6,343 nucleotides of DNA from Parcubacteria group bacterium (lineage in GTDB: Bacteria > Patescibacteriota > Minisyncoccia > JACQLN01), in contig JACQLN010000010.1 in assembly GCA_016204035.1 (NCBI GenBank), forward strand, positions 1 through 6,343, given 5' to 3'. A program made the position numbers and the translations under genes. Every line of letters begins with the position of its first letter. Positions within the stretch are counted from its first letter, which is position 1. Below are positions 1-4,920 of the stretch, in pieces. Below the pieces are notes generated by a model. The model saw nothing but the letters and a program-made list of their open reading frames with translations. It did no database searches and was not told the origin of the DNA.

Positions 1-20
1 CTTCGGCTGCGAAGGCCGGG

Positions 21-101
21 CAATTAAACAATTATCAAATAATCCTTTTGAAAATTGAATCATTGATAATTGATTGTAAATTGAACATTGGAAATTGAAA
101 A
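21..101 (-). repeat. Spacer after dnaK made of iterated AATTGA/TCAATT words
   Basis: This AT-rich stretch follows the dnaK stop. In the dnaK sense it is a run of variants of CAATTTTCAA, CAATTTACAA and CAATTATCAA. It contains a perfect 10-bp inverted repeat, CAATTATCAA at 29-38 and TTGATAATTG at 63-72, which could form a hairpin in the 3' untranslated RNA. There is no GC-rich stem with a T tract, so I do not call a terminator. Bases 1-20 carry a short CTTCG/CGAAG stem at the window edge. No gene is seen here. Confidence 0.5.
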
Positions 102-2018
102 TTACTTCTCCTTAAATTCTCCTTCCTGCGGTTTTTCGCCTTCGTCCGGCTTTTTATCTTCGGGCTGGTTCGGCTGGTCGGATGTTTTATTCACATCTGC
201 TTGTTTATACAGATCCGCGCCGATTTTTTGAATGGTTTGGCTCAAGGATTCCGTTTTTGATTTTAACGCGGAAACATCGGTTGAATCTTTAACCTTTTTT
301 AAGTCTTCTAGTTTTTCTTCTATTTCCTTTTTCACATCGGCCGGGATTTTTTCTGCTAGATCGCGCAAAGTTTTCTCGGTGCTGTAGATTAAAGTTTCGG
401 CCATAATTTTGGCCTCAGAAACTTCTTTCTTTTTACTGTCTTCCTGGGCGTGCGCTTCGGCCTCTTTTTTCATCCGTTCAATCTCTTCTTTAGACAATCC
501 GGATGATCCTTCTATGCGAATGGACTGTGTTTTATTGGTAGCTTTATCTTTAGCCGAAACCGAAAGAATGCCGTTGGCGTCTATATCAAACGTAACCTCA
601 ATTTGAGGCACGCCCCGAGGCGAAGGCGGCAGGCCGTCTAAAATAAACTTGCCCAGGGTTTTATTGTCGGTGGCCATGGGCCGCTCGCCTTGCAACACGT
701 GAATTTCCACTTGGGGCTGGTTGTCGGCCGCGGTGGAAAACACCTGCGACTTGGCCGTGGGTATGGTGGTGTTTTTGCTTATAAGCACGGTCATCACGCC
801 ACCCAAGGTTTCCAAGCCCAGCGATAAGGGTGTTACATCCAGCAGTAAAACGTCTTTGACGTCGCCTTGCAAAATTCCCGCTTGAACCGCCGCGCCCAGA
901 GCCACCACCTCGTCGGGATTGATGTTTTTGTGCGGTTCTTTGCCGAAAAGTTTTTTAACGGCTTCCTGCATAGCCGGCATCCTGGTTTGTCCGCCCACTA
1001 AAATAATTTCATGCATGTCGGATAACTTAAAACCGGCCTCGCTCACCGTTTGGCGCGTAATTTCCACCGAGCGATCAATCTCGTTACGCACCAAATCTTC
1101 CAATTTGGATCTGGTAAAGCGCATTAAAAAGTGTTTGGGGCCGTTGGCGTCGGTGGTAATGAAAGGAATATTTATTTCCGTCTCCAGGGTGCTGGAAAGT
1201 TCGTGCTTGGCTTTTTCCGCTCCTTCTTTTAAGCGTTGCAGAGCTAAAACGTCTTTGGCCAGATCTATGCCTTGATCTTTTCTAAACTCGTCTATTAAAT
1301 GATGTATTATTTTTTGGTCAAAATCGTCGCCGCCCAAATGGGTGTCGCCGCCCACCGCTTTTACCTCTACCGTGTTTTCCGAAACTTCCAGAACCGAAAC
1401 GTCAAAGGTGCCGCCGCCGAAATCATAGACCACTATTTTTTCCTCCCCTTTTCCTCCCTTTTTATCCCCTTTGCCAAAGCCGTAAGCCAGCGCCGCGGCG
1501 GTGGGTTCGTTTAAGATTCTTTTAACCGTTAAACCGGCAATTTCACCGGCTTCTTTGGTGGCTTTTCTTTGAGCATCGTTAAAATAGGCCGGCACGGTTA
1601 TGACCGCTTCGGTGATTTTCTCGCCCAGTTTGTCTTCGGCATCATGCTTTAATTTTTGCAAAACCATAGCCGCGATTTCCTGGGGCTTGTGCCACTTGTC
1701 CTGCATTTTTATTTCCACGGAGCCGTCGTCAGCCGCGCGAATCTCGTAGGGCAAGAGTTTTTTATCACGTTGGACCTCGACATCGTCAAAGCGGCGCCCG
1801 ATCAAGCGTTTAACCGAAAACAGCGTATTATGGCTGTTGGTTACGGCCTGTCTTTTAGCCAAAAGGCCGACCACCCGTTCGCCGCCTTTTTGCATCGCCA
1901 CCACGGAAGGCGTGGTCCGGTTGCCTTCTTTATTTTCCACAATTTTGGGCTCGCCGCCCGACACCGCCGCCACGGCGGAGTTGGTAGTACCGAGATCTAT
2001 ACCTAATATCTTTGACAT
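102..2018 (-). CDS. dnaK: Molecular chaperone DnaK (Hsp70)
   Basis: ATP-driven cytosolic Hsp70 chaperone that binds exposed hydrophobic segments of unfolded proteins, working with GrpE and a DnaJ. The 638-aa product is full length. Visible in order: phosphate-1 loop ILGIDLGTTNS (about 4-14), Lys70 in SVKRLIGR, VPAYFNDAQRKATKEAG (about 142-158), phosphate-2 DFGGGTFDVSV (about 199-209, with the conserved Thr204), adenosine motif ILVGGQTRMP (about 339-348), the interdomain linker VLLLDVTPL (about 390-398), a beta substrate-binding domain and a charged helical lid. A Gly/Lys-rich loop (about 182-193) precedes phosphate-2. The tail is rich in Pro, Glu and Lys and lacks the EEVD ending of eukaryotic cytosolic Hsp70s. 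I chose ATG at 2018 because MSKILGIDLGTT is the family N-terminus; a GTG at 2054 in the same frame lies inside the upstream repeat and would add 12 residues. No Shine-Dalgarno is seen. Last visible gene of the hrcA operon. Confidence 0.98.
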   Translation of the reverse strand: MSKILGIDLGTTNSAVAAVSGGEPKIVENKEGNRTTPSVVAMQKGGERVVGLLAKRQAVTNSHNTLFSVKRLIGRRFDDVEVQRDKKLLPYEIRAADDGSVEIKMQDKWHKPQEIAAMVLQKLKHDAEDKLGEKITEAVITVPAYFNDAQRKATKEAGEIAGLTVKRILNEPTAAALAYGFGKGDKKGGKGEEKIVVYDFGGGTFDVSVLEVSENTVEVKAVGGDTHLGGDDFDQKIIHHLIDEFRKDQGIDLAKDVLALQRLKEGAEKAKHELSSTLETEINIPFITTDANGPKHFLMRFTRSKLEDLVRNEIDRSVEITRQTVSEAGFKLSDMHEIILVGGQTRMPAMQEAVKKLFGKEPHKNINPDEVVALGAAVQAGILQGDVKDVLLLDVTPLSLGLETLGGVMTVLISKNTTIPTAKSQVFSTAADNQPQVEIHVLQGERPMATDNKTLGKFILDGLPPSPRGVPQIEVTFDIDANGILSVSAKDKATNKTQSIRIEGSSGLSKEEIERMKKEAEAHAQEDSKKKEVSEAKIMAETLIYSTEKTLRDLAEKIPADVKKEIEEKLEDLKKVKDSTDVSALKSKTESLSQTIQKIGADLYKQADVNKTSDQPNQPEDKKPDEGEKPQEGEFKEK

Positions 2019-2025
2019 TTTATTT

Positions 2026-2136
2026 ATACCAGCGACACTAATTACGAATGACACACGAATTTACAAATGGATTTTATTTGTCGCGTCTGACGCGATTCGC
2101 GTCATTCGGGTGTATTCGCGTATTGGTGTCGCTTTT
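2026..2136 (-). repeat. Palindromic repeat copy A, grpE/dnaK junction
   Basis: A 111-bp segment identical base for base to 2564-2674. In the operon sense it begins AGCGACACCAATACGCG and ends AATTAGTGTCGCTGG. The terminal arms of about 24 nt pair with small bulges (AGCGACAC with GTGTCGCT at the tips). Two inner perfect 6-bp stems are visible: GACGCG/CGCGTC with a 3-nt loop (2089-2103) and ACAAAT/ATTTGT with a 7-nt loop (2063-2081). It encodes no transposase. It resembles a miniature inverted-repeat element or a Rickettsia-type palindromic element in architecture only. It holds the 3' end of grpE and stops 8 nt short of the dnaK ATG. Confidence 0.95.
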
Positions 2137-2562
2137 TCCTATTTTAACTCTGGCTGCTCTGATAACCCGACCGTTTATTTTATACCCTTTTTGCAAAACC
2201 TCTATAACTTTGTTGGGATCACCCTCGCTCTCACCCACCGCTTCGTGATATATAGGGTCAAATTCCTCGCCTAAAGATTCAACTTCCTCCACTCCGTTCC
2301 GGTTTAACACATCCTCCACCAATTTTTTGACTCCCCGCCAACCCTCTATTTCTTTGGCGCCTTCCAGAGCGTCCAAAACCGGGAGAAATTGTTTAACAAA
2401 CTCAATCTTAACAAAATCATTCAAATTTTTTATCTGGTCCTCAAACTCTTTTTTAGAGTTTATAAGGTCCGCTTTGGCCCGTTTCCAGCCGTTAAGATAC
2501 TCATCGCGTTCTTTCTCGCACAACAACAGTTTTTCTTCTATTTGTTTTTTCTCTTCTTCCAT
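2074..2562 (-). CDS. grpE: Nucleotide exchange factor GrpE with repeat-encoded C-terminal tail
   Basis: GrpE dimers release ADP from DnaK in the cytosol. The 162-aa product has a long N-terminal coiled coil (about 1-60), the short helical region around FLPVLDALEGAKE, and the C-terminal beta domain with FDPIYHEAV (101-109) and VLQKGYKINGRVIRAARVKIG (about 122-142), all GrpE hallmarks. E. coli GrpE is about 197 aa; the shortening is at the N-terminus. The family normally ends just after the RPARV-V strand. Here the frame runs straight on into the palindromic repeat, which supplies residues 144-162 (SDTNTRIHPNDANRVRRDK) and the TAA stop. I chose ATG at 2562. A GTG at 2592 inside the upstream repeat would add MSFVISVAGI, the same ten residues that precede dnaK. 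No Shine-Dalgarno. The 55-nt gap to dnaK is almost wholly repeat. Confidence 0.95.
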   Translation of the reverse strand: MEEEKKQIEEKLLLCEKERDEYLNGWKRAKADLINSKKEFEDQIKNLNDFVKIEFVKQFLPVLDALEGAKEIEGWRGVKKLVEDVLNRNGVEEVESLGEEFDPIYHEAVGESEGDPNKVIEVLQKGYKINGRVIRAARVKIGKSDTNTRIHPNDANRVRRDK

Positions 2563-2563
2563 A

Positions 2564-2674
2564 ATACCAGCGACACTAATTACGAATGACACACGAATTT
2601 ACAAATGGATTTTATTTGTCGCGTCTGACGCGATTCGCGTCATTCGGGTGTATTCGCGTATTGGTGTCGCTTTT
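2564..2674 (-). repeat. Palindromic repeat copy B, hrcA/grpE junction
   Basis: Second perfect copy of the 111-bp element, same orientation as copy A. In the operon sense the core element starts one base after the hrcA TAA stop, and its GTGTCGCTGG end lies five bases before the grpE ATG, so it occupies essentially the whole intergenic gap. It has the same terminal inverted repeat and the same two inner hairpins as copy A. The complete identity of two copies 538 bp apart points to recent duplication or gene conversion. Confidence 0.95.
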
Positions 2675-3425
2675 ATTTTTCATTTAAACATCCGCTAATA
2701 TATTCCACCAACGCCATATTGCGCCGGTAATTCATTCTTTTGGGGCCAATAATGGATATAAAACCATCATCGCCGTCGGGCAGCTGGTACTTGCCGGTTA
2801 TTAAAGTAAATTCGTTTATTTCTTTTATGGGGTTTTCGCTGCCTATAAAAACCTGTAAATCTTGATATAAAAATTTATTCCAAAGAATGTCAAAACAATG
2901 ATCCGCGTTGTCCATAAAACGCATCAACCGGTTGAGACCGTCAAAACTGGAAAATTCTGGCTCATCAACCAGATTGGAAAAACCAAAAATATAAGAATCG
3001 GCTCCGCCGATGCAACCGGTGATGGAAAGTTCTTTGGATATTTCGGAAGTCAAGCGGGAGATTTCTTTAAGCAACGATTGTTCGTCCGGCCAATCTTTTT
3101 TTAAGGTCTCGGACACTTTTTCGGTTTCCTGGCGCGTCAAACCTGTTTTTACAGCTTTAACATCTTGGCCGGAAACGCCGGATTTATTTAGTTGGTCTTG
3201 TATATACAACCGATAGGCCTGATCGGTGGGCACGCGTCCGGCCGAAGTATAAGGCGAAACCAAAAAACCGCCCTGCTCCAATTGGTTCATCTCTTTGCGG
3301 ATCATAGGCGCGCCGATGTTAAAGCCGCGCTTTTGGGCCAGCGCTTTGGAGCTGATCGGTTCAGCCTTCTTGGCATAGGCCTCAATAACGGCCCATAAAA
3401 TGTCTTTTTGGCGGTCGGTAATCAT
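2673..3425 (-). CDS. hrcA: Heat-inducible transcription repressor HrcA (short form)
   Basis: HrcA binds CIRCE operators and represses chaperone genes; in other bacteria its activity depends on the chaperone GroE. The 250-aa product starts with a winged-helix DNA-binding domain: DRQKDILWAVIEAY (4-17), PISSKALAQ (23-31), RKEMNQLEQGGFLVSPYTSAGRVPTDQAYRLYI (about 43-75). The C-terminal part keeps VFIGSENP (192-199), the Y-LPDGDDGFISIIGPKRMNYRR block (about 213-235) and a final helix. Typical HrcA is about 340 aa, so the middle dimerisation/GAF-like region is compressed. I chose ATG at 3425, giving MITDRQKDIL; an ATG at 3446 would add seven residues from the leader words. No Shine-Dalgarno is seen. 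First gene of the operon, with CIRCE and a promoter upstream. Confidence 0.93.
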   Translation of the reverse strand: MITDRQKDILWAVIEAYAKKAEPISSKALAQKRGFNIGAPMIRKEMNQLEQGGFLVSPYTSAGRVPTDQAYRLYIQDQLNKSGVSGQDVKAVKTGLTRQETEKVSETLKKDWPDEQSLLKEISRLTSEISKELSITGCIGGADSYIFGFSNLVDEPEFSSFDGLNRLMRFMDNADHCFDILWNKFLYQDLQVFIGSENPIKEINEFTLITGKYQLPDGDDGFISIIGPKRMNYRRNMALVEYISGCLNEK

Positions 3426-3438
3426 AAAACATGTAACA

Positions 3439-3521
3439 TAAAACATGGAACATTAAGCACAAAAGAAGCAAAAAAACTCTAAACGGGCTCCGGGGGTCCA
3501 GGTTTCATGCTCCATGTTTTA
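3439..3521 (-). repeat. Inverted repeat in the hrcA 5' leader
   Basis: In the mRNA sense TAAAACATGGAGCATGAA (3521-3504) can pair with TTAATGTTCCATGTTTTA (3456-3439): 17 of 18 positions pair, one of them G-U, around a loop of about 47 nt. The same word (AACATG, TTTTATG) is iterated down to the hrcA start at 3425. The foldback lies wholly between the predicted transcription start and the start codon, so it would form a stem in the leader RNA close to the initiation site. It may be another mobile palindromic element or a regulatory leader; the sequence does not decide. Confidence 0.65.
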
Positions 3522-3534
3522 GGGTACGCGATCA

Positions 3535-3563
3535 ATCTTATTCTATTATCACTCCCCAGTCAA
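3535..3563 (-). promoter_or_regulatory. Promoter of hrcA-grpE-dnaK
   Basis: On the minus strand TTGACT (3563-3558) is followed after exactly 17 bp by TAAGAT (3540-3535). The -35 matches the sigma70 consensus at 5 of 6 positions and the -10 at 4 of 6. The start of transcription would fall near 3528, giving a leader of about 100 nt. The -35 box lies in the 9-nt spacer of the CIRCE element, so bound HrcA would cover it. Confidence 0.75.
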
Positions 3564-3572
3564 GAGTGATAA
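3546..3572. promoter_or_regulatory. CIRCE operator (HrcA binding site)
   Basis: TTATCACTC at 3546-3554, a 9-nt spacer, and GAGTGATAA at 3564-3572 form a perfect inverted repeat. The classical CIRCE is TTAGCACTC-N9-GAGTGCTAA. This copy differs at one position per arm, and the two changes are complementary, so the symmetry is kept. Its place over the -35 box upstream of hrcA fits autorepression of the chaperone operon. Confidence 0.92.
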
Positions 3573-3599
3573 CCCCGCCCCTAGCCGCCCAGGGCGAGA

Positions 3600-3628
3600 T
3601 TGACAAATACTAAACATACTACTATCAT
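3600..3628 (+). promoter_or_regulatory. Sigma70-type promoter of the 3689-4355 unit
   Basis: TTGACA (3600-3605, full consensus) and TATCAT (3623-3628, 5 of 6) are separated by exactly 17 bp. Transcription would start near 3635, about 54 nt before the first ATG. It points away from the hrcA promoter; the CIRCE element lies 27 bp upstream of this -35 box, too far to block polymerase directly but close enough that influence cannot be excluded. Confidence 0.8.
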
Positions 3629-3675
3629 AAAAATAGCCGAAATAAACGGATAGTTCCTTAACTGTTCAAATCAAC

Positions 3676-3681
3676 AGGAGG
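3676..3681 (+). promoter_or_regulatory. Consensus Shine-Dalgarno AGGAGG
   Basis: AGGAGG lies 7 nt before the ATG at 3689 and fixes that start. It stands out because none of the housekeeping genes in this window has such a site. Confidence 0.88.
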
Positions 3682-3688
3682 CGACATA

Positions 3689-3913
3689 ATGTTCGCTACC
3701 ATGACATTTGAGGCTTGCTATACCGCTTACGAGACCACTTGCGATGCCAGCATCAAAGTTTTAGCCCTCGCCGCAATGATGGACAAAGCGTCCACTCGGG
3801 CCGAGTTGGAAACCGTGCGCAATTTGGCTAACCCCCGCAATCTCGGCCGGACCCAGGCCAAAGATAGATTGAGACTGGAACGGCTCAAAAACCCCTGGTC
3901 CGTATCTCACTGA
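3689..3913 (+). CDS. Small hypothetical protein, 74 aa
   Basis: I do not recognise a family. The product is soluble-looking and probably mostly helical, with two Cys residues near the N-terminus (about 10 and 18), an alanine-rich stretch LALAAMMDKAS (about 25-35), a charged helix RAELETVRNLANP (about 37-49) and a basic C-terminal part RTQAKDRLRLERLKNPW (about 54-70). There is no signal peptide or membrane segment. The reality of the gene rests on its near-consensus promoter, AGGAGG at ideal spacing, and its tight link to the next gene: the TGA stop is followed 13 nt later by the next ATG, with a Shine-Dalgarno between. An antisense frame over 3761-4060 is open but has no initiation signals. 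Confidence 0.75.
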   Translation: MFATMTFEACYTAYETTCDASIKVLALAAMMDKASTRAELETVRNLANPRNLGRTQAKDRLRLERLKNPWSVSH

Positions 3914-3926
3914 AAGGAGATATAAA

Positions 3927-4355
3927 ATGGATATGAAGAATGTGAAGGAAAAGCTGTTTTGTTCCTGCGCATCGGTAATGATTTTAGTGTTGCTTTTAGT
4001 GTTAATGGAATATAATCTTACACCGCAAATAGAGTATGGATCAATACTCGCCCTCATCATCTCAATTACCCCCTACTCTATTGTTTTCGCTGTTATAGCC
4101 ACCGCCGCCATTTATGCTTTCCTTAGAATTATCGTCAGTACCGCCTTCGCCATTGAAAACGTGCCGTTGCTACGAATATTTGGTTGCCTTCTGGTTGGGG
4201 TAATAGGTATCGGGTTCGGATTCTATTTCCCCCCAACCTTGGTAATCATGGCTAGCATCAGTATCGCGAGTATTGTGTTGATGTTTGCGTCCCTGTACTT
4301 ACCCTGTCCGCGGTTTCTGCAATGGACAGCCAAACCGGAAAACGGGGCTGGCTAA
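3927..4355 (+). CDS. Hypothetical multi-spanning membrane protein, 142 aa
   Basis: No family recognised. A short charged N-terminus (MDMKNVKEK) is followed by hydrophobic segments at about 12-29, 38-73 (long enough for one or two helices), 80-101 and 104-125, then a short polar tail ending KPENGAG. It is therefore an integral inner-membrane protein with about four helices. I see no catalytic motif. AAGGAGA at 3914-3920 gives a good Shine-Dalgarno 6-7 nt before the ATG. Transcribed with the 74-aa gene upstream, and closed by a strong terminator 17 nt after its TAA stop, so the two genes form a self-contained unit. Confidence 0.82.
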   Translation: MDMKNVKEKLFCSCASVMILVLLLVLMEYNLTPQIEYGSILALIISITPYSIVFAVIATAAIYAFLRIIVSTAFAIENVPLLRIFGCLLVGVIGIGFGFYFPPTLVIMASISIASIVLMFASLYLPCPRFLQWTAKPENGAG

Positions 4356-4372
4356 ACAAAACCGCCCTTGAC

Positions 4373-4413
4373 GCGCCCCGATGCCAAGCATCGTGGGCGC
4401 TTTTTATTTTTTT
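4373..4413 (+). terminator. Rho-independent terminator of the 3689-4355 unit
   Basis: GCGCCCCGATGC (4373-4384), a CAA loop and GCATCGTGGGCGC (4388-4400) form a 12-bp GC-rich stem with a single bulged base. It is followed by TTTTTATTTTTTT (4401-4413). Confidence 0.93.
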
Positions 4414-4421
4414 AGAGTCGC

Positions 4422-4449
4422 TTGACGGTAAAAATACTGTTGATAGAAT
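4422..4449 (+). promoter_or_regulatory. Possible promoter of the small membrane-protein pair
   Basis: TTGACG (4422-4427, 5 of 6) and TAGAAT (4444-4449, 5 of 6) are spaced by 16 bp, directly after the upstream terminator. A unit isolated by that terminator would need its own promoter. If real, transcription starts near 4456 and the first codons of the longest reading frame are not translated. Confidence 0.5.
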
Positions 4450-4646
4450 GGAGAGATATATTTTCTAGTTCCCAGTTGCAACTGCTGGCTGAAACCCTAT
4501 CAAACATTGGAGTGGTGTTTTTTGGCTCTATGGTTGTTCCAATTTTTATTAAAGAAATACCCATTGAAATTTCCTTGCTAGGGTTGTCGTTCGCAGTATT
4601 GTCTTGGTTTGCAAGTTTATTAATAGTTAAAAAATCAAATCTATGA
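4422..4646 (+). CDS. Small two-helix membrane protein, up to 74 aa
   Basis: The frame has two hydrophobic segments: about 26-44 (LSNIGVVFFGSMVVPIFI) and 48-68 (ISLLGLSFAVLSWFASLLIV), joined by a short loop with Lys and Glu and ended by KKSNL. This is the layout of small two-helix membrane proteins of unknown role found widely in bacteria; I cannot assign a family. The start is uncertain. The longest frame opens with TTG at 4422, another TTG lies at 4440, and neither has a Shine-Dalgarno; both fall inside the possible promoter. TTG at 4476 would keep both helices. Alternatively the 5' end has been lost. The 4-nt ATGA overlap with the next small gene supports the frame as coding. Confidence 0.6.
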   Translation: MTVKILLIEWRDIFSSSQLQLLAETLSNIGVVFFGSMVVPIFIKEIPIEISLLGLSFAVLSWFASLLIVKKSNL

Positions 4647-4747
4647 GCGCTCTTGAAGGCATAAAATTTTTCTATCTGATAGGCGCTATAGTACTCCTCA
4701 CTGTTGCGATTTTAGTTTACCCCACCCTGCGCAACAGAAACAAATAA
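4643..4747 (+). CDS. Single-helix membrane peptide, 34 aa
   Basis: The ATG overlaps the TGA of the preceding gene as ATGA, the classic layout for translational coupling. The product begins MSALEGIKF, has one hydrophobic segment (about 9-28, FFYLIGAIVLLTVAILVYP), and ends in the basic tail TLRNRNK, which predicts an inner-membrane protein with the C-terminus in the cytoplasm. No family recognised. It could be a small subunit or partner of the two-helix protein, or a toxin-like peptide; the sequence does not choose. There is no independent Shine-Dalgarno. Confidence 0.6.
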   Translation: MSALEGIKFFYLIGAIVLLTVAILVYPTLRNRNK

Positions 4748-4778
4748 AATCCGCCGTTTCCACTTCTCAGTAAACCCT

Positions 4779-4801
4779 TGGCCTAAGCTTAGCTTAGGCC
4801 A
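4779..4801. other. Perfect hairpin, 10-bp stem
   Basis: TGGCCTAAGC, a TTA loop and GCTTAGGCCA form a perfect stem-loop 31 nt after the 34-aa gene. It is followed by ACTTAAAAATCC, not a clean T tract, so it is not a good terminator for the plus strand. First of four consecutive hairpins. Confidence 0.75.
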
Positions 4802-4809
4802 CTTAAAAA

Positions 4810-4826
4810 TCCGACTTTAGTCCGGA
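4810..4826. other. Short hairpin with one bulge
   Basis: TCCGAC, a TTTA loop and GTCCGGA pair with one bulged base. Second of the four hairpins, with no T tract after it. Confidence 0.5.
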
Positions 4827-4836
4827 CCACTTCAGG

Positions 4837-4872
4837 CCCCGCCCGCGATTTTTCGCGGGCGGGGATTTTTTA
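4837..4872 (+). terminator. Rho-independent terminator of the small membrane-protein unit
   Basis: CCCCGCCCGCG (4837-4847), a loop ATTTTT and CGCGGGCGGGG (4854-4864) form a perfect 11-bp GC stem, followed by ATTTTTTA. This is the strongest termination signal after the 34-aa gene and would leave a 3' RNA of about 120 nt. Confidence 0.9.
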
Positions 4873-4904
4873 TCCCGCACCTTTTAACCAAAAAGGTGCG
4901 GGAT
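4872..4904 (+). terminator. Second hairpin terminator, 14-bp stem
   Basis: ATCCCGCACCTTTT (4872-4885), loop AACCA, and AAAAGGTGCGGGAT (4891-4904) form a perfect 14-bp stem. The following TTATTGATTT is only moderately T-rich, so this is a back-up or insulating terminator rather than a textbook one. It directly abuts the preceding terminator. Confidence 0.65.
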
Positions 4905-4920
4905 TTATTGATTTAACTTA

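Noticed and set aside
1..20. CTTCG/CGAAG hairpin as the dnaK terminator
   Set aside because: The stem is only 5 bp, there is no T tract, and the feature is cut by the window edge.
1..101. A dnaJ gene directly after dnaK
   Set aside because: The 101 bases contain only repeat-like AT-rich sequence; any dnaJ would be outside the window.
1299..2274. Plus-strand open frames of 71, 116 and 145 aa opposite dnaK and the first repeat
   Set aside because: They are antisense to a clearly conserved dnaK, have no initiation signals and show no recognisable protein features.
2026..2674. CRISPR array
   Set aside because: Only two copies 538 bp apart with a full gene between them; the repeat is 111 bp and there are no cas genes.
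3546..3572. Terminator made by the CIRCE stem
   Set aside because: The arms flank a promoter, and no T tract follows on either strand; the operator reading fits better.
3574..3594. GCCC/GGGC-type short palindromes between the divergent promoters as an operator
   Set aside because: The matches are only 4-5 bp in GC-rich sequence and could arise by chance.
3761..4060. Minus-strand 99-aa open frame opposite the two small genes
   Set aside because: It has no Shine-Dalgarno or promoter, and the opposite strand has a complete set of expression signals.
4748..4872. tRNA, tmRNA or a known riboswitch in the hairpin region
   Set aside because: No cloverleaf, CCA end, TPsiC-type arm or familiar riboswitch core is visible; only simple stems are supported.
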